DNA from: Flammeovirgaceae bacterium UBA6059
GTDB lineage: Bacteria > Bacteroidota > Bacteroidia > Cytophagales > Cyclobacteriaceae
DNA length: 64,000 nucleotides
NCBI GenBank assembly: GCA_002435755.1
Contig: DIYH01000017.1
Coordinates: 223,150 to 287,149, forward strand
Direction of reading: 5' to 3'
The position numbers were made by a program, and so were the translations under genes. Every line of letters starts with the position of its first letter. Position 1 is the first letter of the stretch. The notes below the pieces were generated by a model. That model made no database searches and was not told the origin of the DNA. It saw only the letters and a list, made by a program, of their open reading frames with translations. Of this stretch, positions 27,793 to 36,471 are shown one piece after another.

Positions 27793-29334
27793 CTACTTTT
27801 TCCTGATCACTTCAAAAATGTCTTTCCGCCGGTCTTTCAGGTTTCTAACACTGCCAAACTCATGTAGCTCACGCAGCAAGTCAACATCTACATCTGCTAT
27901 GAGTACCATTTCGGTGTTTGGTGTTGCTTCCGCCTTGATGCCATTAGAAGGGAAGGCGAAATCACAAGGAGTGAAAACCATGGACTGAGCAAACTGCATG
28001 TCCATGTTGTGTACATTGGGAAGATTGCCTACACTACCGGCGATCGCGACGTAGCACTCATTCTCAATGGCACGAGCTTGAGAGCAGTTACGCACACGCG
28101 AAAAACCATTTTGTGTGTCGGTAAGAAAGGGTACAAAAAGAATATCCATTCCGTCCTCTGCGAGGAGTCTACTGAGCTCGGGAAACTCCGAGTCATAGCA
28201 GATCAATATCCCTATTTTTCCACAGTCCGTGTCGAAGGTCTTCACTTCTTTGCCCCCTTGCATCCCCCATACCTTTTCTTCATCTGGGGTAACATGGATT
28301 TTTTCGTATCGCTCAACCGAACCATCACGCTTGCACAGATATCCCACATTGTACAGTCGGTTGTTTTTCATCTCGGGCATACTACCTGTTATGATATTGA
28401 TGTTGTAGGATATCGAAAACTCAGAAAAGCGGTGTACGACCTCTTCAGTATGTTTGGCTAGCTCCCTTATCGCCTGAGCTTCTCCAAGGTGGTTGTTTTC
28501 CGCCATGAGTGGCGCATTGAAAAACTCGGGAAACAATGCAAAATCGGCTCTGTATCCTGAGACCGCATCTATGAAATACTCTGCCTGTTGCATGAGTTGG
28601 TCCATGTCCTTGTAGGGACGCATTTGCCATTGGATCAGTCCGAGGCGGATCACGGTTTTGGTTTGTGTTACCTCTTTATTCGGTCGCTGATAGTAGATAT
28701 TGTCCCACTCCATAAGCACCGCAAACTCGTTAGAGTCAGTATCTCCTTCGAGATAGCCCTTCATGATCTTGGCAGGGTGGAAGTCGTTGGATATCTGGAA
28801 GTTAAGCACGGGATCATTGATTTCCTTACGCTTGACTTTATCAATGTACTGCTTGGGAGAGAGTTGGTCAGAGTAGCTATGATAATTGGGTATACGCCCA
28901 CCGAAAGCAATTCCCTTAAGGTTGAGTTGTTCACAAAGCTCCTTCCTATAGTCGTACAACCTGCGGCCGAGCCTCAACCCGCGGAATTCTGGCTTGATCA
29001 ATACATCAATACCATAAAGCATATCACCGTTATTGGTGTGTGTGCCAAAAGTATAGTTGTCAGTGATTTCACGGTAGGTATGGTTGTGATCAAACTTTTT
29101 ATAATCAACAATGATGGAAAGAGCGCAACCAGCAAATTCTCCATTGACTTTAATGACCACCTGACCATCAGGAAAGCGATCAATCAATGATTGAATTTGG
29201 TGTTTTTTCCAATATGGATCGGACATGGACGGGTATGCATCTATCAACGCTTGCTTCAGGTCCGCATAGTCGCTCATACTTAAAAAGGAGAGTTCGACAT
29301 TATCTATTTCTTGAGTGGTTGTACTTGGGTTCAT
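27793..29334 (-). CDS. bifunctional GNAT N-acetyltransferase / nitrilase-family hydrolase
   Basis: This protein of 513 residues fuses two enzymes. Residues ~10-215 form a GNAT acetyltransferase domain; the acetyl-CoA-binding region is around LIKPEFRGLRLGRRLYDYRK. Residues ~228-510 form a carbon-nitrogen hydrolase with the Glu-Lys-Cys triad: Glu in LFPEFFN, Lys in YEKIHVTP and Cys in ILICYDSEFPE. Such fusions are known in Bacteroidota and other bacteria and probably acylate or hydrolyse an amide on a small molecule, but the substrate is not established here. The gene lies 70 bases downstream of nothing on its own strand and 70 bases upstream of the helicase. One copy of the dispersed 10-mer lies 8 bases before the start codon. 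Confidence 0.9.
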   Translation of the reverse strand: MNPSTTTQEIDNVELSFLSMSDYADLKQALIDAYPSMSDPYWKKHQIQSLIDRFPDGQVVIKVNGEFAGCALSIIVDYKKFDHNHTYREITDNYTFGTHTNNGDMLYGIDVLIKPEFRGLRLGRRLYDYRKELCEQLNLKGIAFGGRIPNYHSYSDQLSPKQYIDKVKRKEINDPVLNFQISNDFHPAKIMKGYLEGDTDSNEFAVLMEWDNIYYQRPNKEVTQTKTVIRLGLIQWQMRPYKDMDQLMQQAEYFIDAVSGYRADFALFPEFFNAPLMAENNHLGEAQAIRELAKHTEEVVHRFSEFSISYNINIITGSMPEMKNNRLYNVGYLCKRDGSVERYEKIHVTPDEEKVWGMQGGKEVKTFDTDCGKIGILICYDSEFPELSRLLAEDGMDILFVPFLTDTQNGFSRVRNCSQARAIENECYVAIAGSVGNLPNVHNMDMQFAQSMVFTPCDFAFPSNGIKAEATPNTEMVLIADVDVDLLRELHEFGSVRNLKDRRKDIFEVIRKK

Positions 29335-29341
29335 ATGCTCA

Positions 29342-29351
29342 CCTACCGGAA
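29342..29351 (+). repeat. dispersed 10-mer CCTACCGGAA, copy 8 (intergenic)
   Basis: This is the only non-coding copy in the window. It lies 8-17 bases upstream of the GNAT-nitrilase ATG (29334), on the opposite strand to that gene. It is preceded by A and followed by T. No peptide constraint acts here, which shows that the word is conserved as DNA. Confidence 0.75.
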
Positions 29352-29467
29352 TAAATTAAAACCTCAGTTAAATGACTTAGGTCGTTTGATGCAAGATAGT
29401 TAGGTGATATGTAATACAGTCTGAAGACTGAAATCATTTGGGTTTGAGACAAGAAGAGATAGTCTGC

Positions 29468-30022
29468 CTAAGGGAGCACTTCTGGTGGGATGTCCGTGGG
29501 ACTGTATGCTTTAGGACGGTTCTTTTTTAGATACTTAACACCTGCGTACACCAAGCCGATGAAAATGATAGTGTCTATAATCATCTCTAAATCTGTTGCC
29601 TCAGCGAAATAGGATAGTGCCCACCCCACCAATATTGCGCTCATTACGGTGATTATAATGTTGAGTGAAAAACAACCCGCTTTGTTACCGGATGTAAAGG
29701 TGATTTTATCATAATCAGTCAGACAGACGTGTAGAGCTTTCACGAACTTGGTGTAGGCTTCTCCTCGGTCTTCGAACTCAGTTGGGCCTAGGTAGTGGAC
29801 ACTTTTGATCAGTGTATTAGCACCATTCTTTAGCGTGATGTCACAATGGTACTTGTTGTCTGCATATTGGGAAGGGTCATAGTAGAGCCGAATGCTTTTG
29901 ATATCTGCGTACTTCACAGTATCGACTCTTTCGTTTTGGATGATGGTGAATTGCTCTTCTTTCAGGGTAAAAGTTTTCTCTTTTTCAAGGGCAGATGGAC
30001 GGAAGGAATATGATAAAGACAT
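29468..30022 (-). CDS. membrane protein of unknown function, two helices
   Basis: This protein of 184 residues is not one I recognise. Residues 1-115 form a soluble, strand-rich region (FTLKEEQFTIIQNERVDTVK, then IKSIRLYYDPSQY) reminiscent of a small PH-like domain. Residues ~120-165 hold two membrane helices (LNIIITVMSAILVGWALSYF and IIDTIIFIGLVYAGVKYL), and the tail is Lys/Pro rich. It lies downstream of a histidine kinase gene on the same strand, with a gap of 67 bases, so a shared transcript is possible. Confidence 0.55.
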   Translation of the reverse strand: MSLSYSFRPSALEKEKTFTLKEEQFTIIQNERVDTVKYADIKSIRLYYDPSQYADNKYHCDITLKNGANTLIKSVHYLGPTEFEDRGEAYTKFVKALHVCLTDYDKITFTSGNKAGCFSLNIIITVMSAILVGWALSYFAEATDLEMIIDTIIFIGLVYAGVKYLKKNRPKAYSPTDIPPEVLP

Positions 30023-30089
30023 AACCTAAAATTGGTTGATGTTTCACCCATCCGAAATACCCTGAGCAGGGTATATTTTGAAAGAGTAA

Positions 30090-30983
30090 CTAGAAGCTTA
30101 TTTCTACAGTTGTTCCCTCGCTGAGTGCCGAGGTGATCCATAGTTCCCCTTCGAGGTGTTGGGTGACATACAATGCTTTAGTAAGCCCGACACCTTTGCC
30201 CATGGTCTCTCGTGCCGTACCGCTGCTGGCACGATAGTATAGATCAGCTACATTCTCCAATTCGGACTCAGGAATTCCAACTCCTTCATCTTTACAGGAG
30301 AAGGACGTACGGCCATTTTGTTGAGTGATTTTTACTTCTATCCGAGATCCTGGGAGTGAGTACTTCCGGGCATTAGCCAGCACGTCCCTGATCACATCTT
30401 TGAATACCATAGGGACCACCAGTTCATCATTGTTGGCATCAATCTCGAGTGACATTTTGTAAGTATTCAGTATTGGCCTGTCGGCCTCACTAAAGTCAAT
30501 TTTATATGCCCCGCGGCTGTTATTCTGAACCGCATCAAAGAACCGTTCCATATCTGCTTTGAGATCTGTAGGTGAAATGGTAGTCATTGAAAAAGGATCT
30601 TTTTTCCAGGCAACAACTTCTTCCGCGCGTCGGTGCAACTCACTGAGCACCATATAGATGTTTTCAACTTCGGACTTATAGGTATCGTCATCCTTTAGCT
30701 CCGGGAAGCTTTCATAGATGACCACAAAACTACTGGAGAGATATTCGAGCAGTTGATCGAACTTTTGGAGTTGATCATGAGTGAAGGCTTGATCGTCCAG
30801 CTTCTCCCTGATGTTCTCAAGTGTCTCTACCACAGGTTTCATCACTTCGGGATCCCTTGACATTCTACCAAGTTCTTTTACATTGTAGATGAGTACCCCC
30901 AGGATGTTCAAGATGCTATGCATCAGTACAAGATGAGTCTCCTTATCGGTGAGGTCGAGAGGTTTATCTATTCTTAGTTTCAT
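30090..30983 (-). CDS. cytosolic sensor histidine kinase
   Basis: This kinase has 297 residues and neither a membrane helix nor a recognisable sensor domain. The N-terminal helical part carries a histidine in a DHp-like setting (HLVLMHSILNILG). The C-terminal ~120 residues are a clear HATPase domain: N-box in VIRDVLANARKYS, G1 in CKDEGVGIPESE, G2 in GKGVGLTKALYVTQHLEG, and the ending SEGTTVEISF. With no input domain it may take signals through a partner protein. No response regulator gene is adjacent. The gene upstream is divergent (M20 amidohydrolase). Confidence 0.85.
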   Translation of the reverse strand: MKLRIDKPLDLTDKETHLVLMHSILNILGVLIYNVKELGRMSRDPEVMKPVVETLENIREKLDDQAFTHDQLQKFDQLLEYLSSSFVVIYESFPELKDDDTYKSEVENIYMVLSELHRRAEEVVAWKKDPFSMTTISPTDLKADMERFFDAVQNNSRGAYKIDFSEADRPILNTYKMSLEIDANNDELVVPMVFKDVIRDVLANARKYSLPGSRIEVKITQQNGRTSFSCKDEGVGIPESELENVADLYYRASSGTARETMGKGVGLTKALYVTQHLEGELWITSALSEGTTVEISF

Positions 30984-31089
30984 AGTCTGGGTGTTATTGG
31001 GTAAATATAGTCATCGAACTTTCCTTGGCTTTGATAAGAAGCAGTCGATCAACTAATTTTTGTCAGACATTTCGACTATACTTCATGCA

Positions 31090-32235
31090 ATGGTTCTGTT
31101 ACCAAAATATTATGACGAACTCATCCGTGTTCGACATCATTTGCACAGGATAGCTGAAGTTTCCGGTAGTGAGATCAATACTTCAAATTACTTGCGCGAA
31201 TATCTAATCAAAAATGCGATAGGTCAGTGTACGGAGCTGACTGATACAGGGTTTTTGTGGTCAATACCTTCGGGTAAGGTAGGACCGAAGGTCATGTTCA
31301 GAGCGGAGCTGGATGCTTTACCAATAGCCGAGGTGAACGAATTTGATCATAGATCGCTGACCCCCGGTGTATCTCATAAATGTGGTCATGACGGACATAT
31401 GACTATTCTGCTAGGAGTCATAATTATGTTATCCGATCAGCTACCAGAAATAGGTTCGTATCATTTCTTGTTTCAGCCAGCAGAAGAAACTGGCACAGGA
31501 GCTTCAGCAATATTGAACAGTGATGCATTTAAGCTTGAAGCTGACTATGTCTTTGCATTGCACAACCTACCGGGCTACCCATTGCACTGTGTAGTATGTA
31601 AGCAAGGTAGCTTCAATGCTGCTGTTACTAGTCTTGAGATACAAATTACCGGTAAGTCTTCGCATGCAGCAGAGCCGGAAAATGGGGTCAATCCTTCTAT
31701 GACCATTGCTCGAATACTACAATTGGCTAGTCAGATTGAAGTGCCGAATATGTCTGCAGAGGACTTTAGCCTGGTTACACCAGTCCATGTGAGGGTAGGG
31801 GAAAAGTCGTATGGTGTATCACCAGGTGATGGGGAGTTAGGTTTTACCCTTCGTGCCTGGACCAATGATCATCTAGATAAGATCAAGAAAAGCTTAATTC
31901 AAAGTGTGAGCAATGTTGTGGAAGAAAATGGCCTGACCTTAAACCATGAATGGAAAGAGTCTTTTGCTGCCACGAGTAATGACAAGTCCGCAGTGGAGTT
32001 GGTACAACGCGCAGCTGAAAGTCTTAACCTACGCTATACCAATCTGGACAAGCCTTTTAAGTGGGGAGAGGATTTTGGACTATTCACAACAAGGTTTCGT
32101 GGAGCGCTATTCGGGTTAGGGGCTGGTGAAGATATGCCAGCACTACACCAGCCGGATTATGACTTTCCGGATGAGCTTATACCAACGGGTGTAAATCTGT
32201 TCTTAGGCTTAATTGATTTAGTAAGCGAAAAATAG
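31090..32235 (+). CDS. M20 family amidohydrolase
   Basis: This metal-dependent amidohydrolase (carboxypeptidase/hippurate-hydrolase-like) has about 381 residues. The family pattern is intact: DELIRVRHHLHRIAEVSGSE at the start, FRAELDALPI, the metal-binding CGHDGHMTILLG, FLFQPAEETGTGA with the catalytic Glu pair, and HALHNLPGYP in the form FALHNLPGYP. The lid domain follows in the middle. It probably removes an acyl or aminoacyl group from an amino-acid derivative. The frame is open from a TTG at 31060; the ATG at 31090 gives the usual family start. The gene is divergent from the kinase and convergent with a secreted unknown, gap 17 bases. Confidence 0.88.
   Translation: MVLLPKYYDELIRVRHHLHRIAEVSGSEINTSNYLREYLIKNAIGQCTELTDTGFLWSIPSGKVGPKVMFRAELDALPIAEVNEFDHRSLTPGVSHKCGHDGHMTILLGVIIMLSDQLPEIGSYHFLFQPAEETGTGASAILNSDAFKLEADYVFALHNLPGYPLHCVVCKQGSFNAAVTSLEIQITGKSSHAAEPENGVNPSMTIARILQLASQIEVPNMSAEDFSLVTPVHVRVGEKSYGVSPGDGELGFTLRAWTNDHLDKIKKSLIQSVSNVVEENGLTLNHEWKESFAATSNDKSAVELVQRAAESLNLRYTNLDKPFKWGEDFGLFTTRFRGALFGLGAGEDMPALHQPDYDFPDELIPTGVNLFLGLIDLVSEK
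31161..31169 (-). repeat. 9-base match to the dispersed 10-mer
   Basis: TTCCGGTAG followed by T, inside the M20 amidohydrolase gene and antisense to the motif. It lacks only the outermost base of CCTACCGGAA. Confidence 0.4.
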
Positions 32236-32252
32236 ATTTAGCCAAATGAAGC

Positions 32253-32789
32253 CTATTGAATCTCCATAGTAGCCTGGAGTATGTTTTCGTCCTTTTCACC
32301 CAGGTCCTGGAAGACCTTATAGATGGCTTTGCCTTGAAGGTCACCGGTAATCGAGCGTGACCATTTTTCGTAATAGATAACACTGGTTTTCATATCCTGA
32401 CTGAACATGGGGTGGGAGATGTAGTAGGTATCTCCATTGAAGCGACCCATCACCTCCTTGTTGGTTACGTCCACCTTATGGTCTTTATCAAAGTCTTTTT
32501 TGGTGAGTTCGCGAATCACAGGACTCCTGTATTGAGATATGAGATAGTCCACATCACAATCTTTGAAGTACTGAGCATAATCCTCATGGATCTTGTTGCC
32601 TGCTTGAAAGACGTACGAGGGTTTCCTGATACCACTGAAGACACGAATGTTTTCACCTGTTACTATGGCTTTTTTTATCACATCTATGATCAAAGTTTCG
32701 TCTAATACTTTCTTTTGTTCATCGGTTCGTTGACCGAGACACAAGTTGAAAAAAACGGTAAGGATGAGAGTTGAAAAAAAGAACTTCAT
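32253..32789 (-). CDS. secreted protein of unknown function
   Basis: This protein of 178 residues has a signal peptide (MKFFFSTLILTVFFNLCLGQ). The mature part has a central region around IKKAIVTGENIRVFSGIRKP and several Tyr-rich strands (YFKDCDVDYLISQYR, DTYYISHPMFSQDM). It has no motif that I can name. The gene ends 17 bases from the convergent amidohydrolase gene, and ~110 bases separate its start from the GH13 gene on the same strand upstream. Export to the periplasm is well supported; function is not. Confidence 0.6.
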   Translation of the reverse strand: MKFFFSTLILTVFFNLCLGQRTDEQKKVLDETLIIDVIKKAIVTGENIRVFSGIRKPSYVFQAGNKIHEDYAQYFKDCDVDYLISQYRSPVIRELTKKDFDKDHKVDVTNKEVMGRFNGDTYYISHPMFSQDMKTSVIYYEKWSRSITGDLQGKAIYKVFQDLGEKDENILQATMEIQ

Positions 32790-32898
32790 AAGCTTAGAGA
32801 GTAACTATACAAAGTACGTCAATATCTGCAAGCAAGCCCCTTTTTTGATCTACAACAGATGAGCTTTCATCGAAAAAAACATCAATTTTATCGAAGAA

Positions 32899-34584
32899 CT
32901 ATTGTCGCCCTAGTAGAACCAGGTCATGTTCTGAGTCGATTTTTACTGTTCCTCCTGAAACCTCTGAAGACTGACCAGAATAGTAATCAATCAGTTGGTC
33001 GCCATCTTTAAATGTTTCACCTACCGGAATTGTCTTCAGGCCTGCGGGAGCATTCATAGCTACCACTATCTGATCTACAACAGAATTTCTGGCATACGCA
33101 CGGCTGAATACATAGGGTTCTTGCTGCAAGACCTCATGCTTACCGGCACCCACAGCGAGATGGTCTCTTCGGAACTGTCCTAGTTTTTGCCAGTGTTCAA
33201 GAATGGCCTTATTCTCCATATTTTGGGATACCTCATCCCAGTTCATAAAGGTGCGGAGAACGGCATCACCAGTAGCTTCTTCTGATTGGAGTTTCCTGCC
33301 AGTCTCATCTCCATAATAAACCTGTGCAATACCTGGAGTCAGGAGCAGCTTGGTGCCGAAATCCAGAATGTTTTCCCTTCCTTTATCAGGAACCGTACTG
33401 TCGTCATGTGAGCTTATGTAATTCACGGTAGTAAGACCTTGCCAATTAGCAGACTGCAGTAGGTCATCATACTTCATGAATATGTCTTGTGGGGGAAGAA
33501 GTACATCATCCTTAAAAGAGAAATTGATAAGACTATTAAAACCTTCCTGGTAGTAGTCTATTTGTTTTTCGCCACCATCCATAGTGAACTCCTTGCCATT
33601 GAAAATCGAATAGTTGTACACTTCGCCGAGCATAAAGAAGGGGAGGTCGTCAAGCTTCTCTTCAGGGTGACTGTCTTTCCATGACTTCAATGCTTTTACG
33701 GCAAGAGCATAAAGTTCACCCCAAACGGATTCTTCTACATGCTTCACTGTATCTACTCTGAAACCATCAATGCCCAGTTCGCGCAAATAGTCAGTCAACC
33801 ACTTCATGATATAGAACCTGGGAGCCCTAGGGTGTCCTGACTCTGCGAAGAACTCGTCGAGCTCCTGTGTCTCCTGATCTAACCTTCCTTCTTCTGTCCA
33901 TTTGTTGATCAGAAATTCCGGTAGGTCGACTTGTGCGTCACTGTTAGTAAGAATATCAGGAAGGTTCTCAACCAGTGTACATGATACGGTTTTGTCATAG
34001 CTATCGTAAGAGCATTGGGGTGTAGTACGCACCCAACTATCCGGCCACTGTGTATCAATGTCGGTCACCGGACCCGTATGATTGATCACTACATCAAAAA
34101 GAATCCTGATACCCTGCTGATGAGCTTTTGAGACTAGTTCTGCCAGGTCCTCCATCGTACCATAGTTTGGGTCCAAAGCAGTCCAGTCACGCATCCAGTA
34201 GCCATGAAAGCCATAGTTTTTGCCATGTCCCTCATCTACAGCATCTTTGATTTGCTCAAACACTGGGGTCATCCAGAGAACGTTGATCCCAAGGTCAGTA
34301 AAATAACCCTCGTCCAGTTTTTGGATAACACCACGGATATCTCCGCCCATGAAACTGCGCAGAGGAGCTCCATCTTGCTGTCTGCCAAAAGAATGATCGT
34401 TAGACGGGTCGCCATTATAGAACCTGTCGGTTAAAAGAAAATAGATGGTAGCAGCATGCCAGTCAAAAGCCTTTTGTGAAGGTTGCACCTCTTCTTCAGG
34501 CTTTTCTACTACTTGCTCTGGTCTGGGTTGGCATTGTGAAAAAAGCAATACAAAAAACAGGATGATAGGTGCTGTACTTCTCAT
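32899..34584 (-). CDS. GH13 alpha-amylase family lipoprotein
   Basis: This is an alpha-glucan-cleaving enzyme of 561 residues. The N-terminus is a lipoprotein signal with lipobox LFSQC, which places it in the outer membrane, probably on the surface. The four GH13 regions are intact: DVVINHTG, GFRVDTVKHV with the nucleophile Asp, LGEVYN with the acid Glu, and YISSHDD. Its ATG shares a base with the stop of the upstream GH13 gene (TAATG), so the pair is coupled. It probably hydrolyses starch, pullulan or maltodextrin outside the cell; exact specificity cannot be read off. It contains two copies of the dispersed 10-mer in opposite orientations. Confidence 0.92.
   Translation of the reverse strand: MRSTAPIILFFVLLFSQCQPRPEQVVEKPEEEVQPSQKAFDWHAATIYFLLTDRFYNGDPSNDHSFGRQQDGAPLRSFMGGDIRGVIQKLDEGYFTDLGINVLWMTPVFEQIKDAVDEGHGKNYGFHGYWMRDWTALDPNYGTMEDLAELVSKAHQQGIRILFDVVINHTGPVTDIDTQWPDSWVRTTPQCSYDSYDKTVSCTLVENLPDILTNSDAQVDLPEFLINKWTEEGRLDQETQELDEFFAESGHPRAPRFYIMKWLTDYLRELGIDGFRVDTVKHVEESVWGELYALAVKALKSWKDSHPEEKLDDLPFFMLGEVYNYSIFNGKEFTMDGGEKQIDYYQEGFNSLINFSFKDDVLLPPQDIFMKYDDLLQSANWQGLTTVNYISSHDDSTVPDKGRENILDFGTKLLLTPGIAQVYYGDETGRKLQSEEATGDAVLRTFMNWDEVSQNMENKAILEHWQKLGQFRRDHLAVGAGKHEVLQQEPYVFSRAYARNSVVDQIVVAMNAPAGLKTIPVGETFKDGDQLIDYYSGQSSEVSGGTVKIDSEHDLVLLGRQ
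33020..33029 (+). repeat. dispersed 10-mer CCTACCGGAA, copy 9
   Basis: This copy is antisense to the GH13 gene (gene strand reads Ile-Pro-Val-Gly). It is preceded by A and followed by T. Confidence 0.75.
33916..33925 (-). repeat. dispersed 10-mer CCTACCGGAA, copy 10
   Basis: This copy is in the sense orientation in the same GH13 gene, read as Leu-Pro-Glu (VDLPEF), preceded by A and followed by T. Confidence 0.75.
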
Positions 34585-36431
34585 TAGTTTGAGGCTTCTA
34601 GTTTGAAAATATGATAACCGTTGGGAGGTAGCTCAAATGATAGACTTGCTTGAGTCGATTGATCCGTGAGCGAGCCTCTTTCTTGTTCGACGACCAGGCT
34701 CCTATTGAGAGTTGTCAATCTAATATTTGACCCTGATAATCCAAGCTTGTCCAGCGCATCCGAGGGTATTTTTAAGTGTACCTTTTCAGTATTGTTATGA
34801 TCAAAATTCACAGCGATCAGTAGATTTTCATCCTTATGGTGGCGGAGGTAAGTATAGACTTTGTTGGAATGACCAGTGTAATGTTGACTTCTGTTGAAGT
34901 AGTGCAGGTCGTAGAATCCTCCTGCTTTGATGGCCTCACTGTCATTACAGAGATTGAGTAAGTCAGCATAGAATTGCCGTAGTTGTTTTTGTTCGTCACT
35001 CAGACCTCCACCATCGAAAGTTTTGTTATTGACCCATTTTTGGAATTCGGGTACGCCCCAGTAATCAAATATAGTAGTACGCCCATCCTCACCACTAAAA
35101 CCAGATACGCCTGCTCCAGGCTCTCCGATTTCCTGACCAAAATAAACCATGATAGGACCAGTGTTCATGGTAGCACTGAGCACCATAGCTGGAATAGCAT
35201 TTTCTGCAGTTATCGCAAAATCAGGTGAGGCTATTCGTTGTTCGTCGTGATTTTCCAAGAACCTGAGCATATTGGCCTCAATGCCTTCTTGTGTTTGCCA
35301 GATCACTGATATGTCATCTGTAGAGGCTTTTGATTGGATGATATGTTTGAGTGTATCGTATAGCTCTACCTTATCATACAGATAATCGAACTTGCCGTTG
35401 AAGATGTAATTGCGGTAGCTATCAGGGTTGTAGATCTCGGCGGTAAAGGTGATATCCGTATTGATCTTTTTGATCCTTGGTATGACCCAACCCCAAAACT
35501 CAACAGGTACCATCTCTGCCATGTCGCATCTAAACCCATCTACACCTTTTCGTGTCCAATAGCTTAGCACTTCCTCCATTTTAGTCCAGGTGTCAGGTAT
35601 CGGGTCAAAGTATGTGGCTCGACCATTCTGGTAGTCCACACCATAATTGAGCTTGACTGTCTCAAACCAGTCATTGACTGAGGGAGAAGCACTAAAGACG
35701 TCATTGCCAGTTGCCTTAGCAGGAACTTCATCGAACTTACCGTCTTTCGTTGGATGTGGGTTATTGCCCAGGGAATTGTACTCAGAAGGTACGTTGAAAG
35801 CTTTTCCAACCATATAATAGAAATTGTTGTTTGGGTCAAAAGTTTTCTCCTCATTATCATCCTCTCCAAAATCGATGATGCCATCAGGCTTAGCGTCTGA
35901 GATATAACCACGAGATACATGGTTTGGTACAAAATCTATGATGACCTTCATACCATTAGCATGGGTTCTCTCAATCAAATCTTCGAACTCTTTCATCCTG
36001 TTGTTGACATCAACTGCCATGTCCGGGTTGACATCATAGTAATCCTTAATGGCGTAGGGTGAGCCTGCTCTGCCTTTAACTACATCTGCATCATCCAACT
36101 GAACGCCATATTCACGATAATCAGTGAGTACAGCGTGCTCGATGATGCCCGTATACCACATGTGAGTGACCCCCATGTCTTTAAGGCTTTGTAGTGCACT
36201 ATTAGTGAAATCATCGAACTTACCGATACCGTTCTCTTCAATAGTACCGTAGGGCACATTGTTGGTAACAGTATTGCCAAACAAGCGGGTAAACACCTGG
36301 TAAACGACTGGCTTAACGTTAGAGTTCATAGTCATAGGCTCGACAGGTTGCTCGTGCTTCGGTCGTGTTGATTCCTGGCAGGACGCCAGGCACAATAGTC
36401 CGAAGCTGATAAGAGAGACGAGATATCTCAT
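34584..36431 (-). CDS. GH13 alpha-amylase family lipoprotein
   Basis: This is the second alpha-glucan enzyme, 615 residues, with lipobox LASC after the signal peptide, so it is also an outer-membrane lipoprotein. GH13 regions are visible: DFVPNHVSR, GFRCDMAEMV with the nucleophile Asp, FTAEIYN with the acid Glu, and FLENHDEQR. A C-terminal beta-domain follows (about residues 530-610). It lies first of the two GH13 genes and overlaps the second by one base. An intrinsic terminator of the aldolase gene lies just upstream, so it likely has its own start of transcription or depends on readthrough. Confidence 0.92.
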   Translation of the reverse strand: MRYLVSLISFGLLCLASCQESTRPKHEQPVEPMTMNSNVKPVVYQVFTRLFGNTVTNNVPYGTIEENGIGKFDDFTNSALQSLKDMGVTHMWYTGIIEHAVLTDYREYGVQLDDADVVKGRAGSPYAIKDYYDVNPDMAVDVNNRMKEFEDLIERTHANGMKVIIDFVPNHVSRGYISDAKPDGIIDFGEDDNEEKTFDPNNNFYYMVGKAFNVPSEYNSLGNNPHPTKDGKFDEVPAKATGNDVFSASPSVNDWFETVKLNYGVDYQNGRATYFDPIPDTWTKMEEVLSYWTRKGVDGFRCDMAEMVPVEFWGWVIPRIKKINTDITFTAEIYNPDSYRNYIFNGKFDYLYDKVELYDTLKHIIQSKASTDDISVIWQTQEGIEANMLRFLENHDEQRIASPDFAITAENAIPAMVLSATMNTGPIMVYFGQEIGEPGAGVSGFSGEDGRTTIFDYWGVPEFQKWVNNKTFDGGGLSDEQKQLRQFYADLLNLCNDSEAIKAGGFYDLHYFNRSQHYTGHSNKVYTYLRHHKDENLLIAVNFDHNNTEKVHLKIPSDALDKLGLSGSNIRLTTLNRSLVVEQERGSLTDQSTQASLSFELPPNGYHIFKLEASN

Positions 36432-36444
36432 TGCGCTAAAAAGG

Positions 36445-36471
36445 CAAATGCCTGATCTAATCAGGCATTTG
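36445..36471 (-). terminator. intrinsic terminator at the 3' end of the aldolase gene
   Basis: A perfect 12-bp stem (CAAATGCCTGAT / ATCAGGCATTTG) with a 3-base loop is followed on the minus strand by CCTTTTT. The aldolase stop codon (36461-36463) lies inside the stem. It separates fbaA from the two GH13 genes downstream. Confidence 0.75.

Noticed and set aside
28588..29190. Plus-strand open frame of 200 codons inside the GNAT-nitrilase gene
   Set aside because: It is antisense to a gene with intact catalytic motifs on both domains and has no recognisable feature of its own.
29417..29430. CAGTC-TGAA-GACTG hairpin between the GNAT-nitrilase and membrane-protein genes
   Set aside because: The stem is only five pairs and no T-tract follows, so it is too weak to call a terminator.
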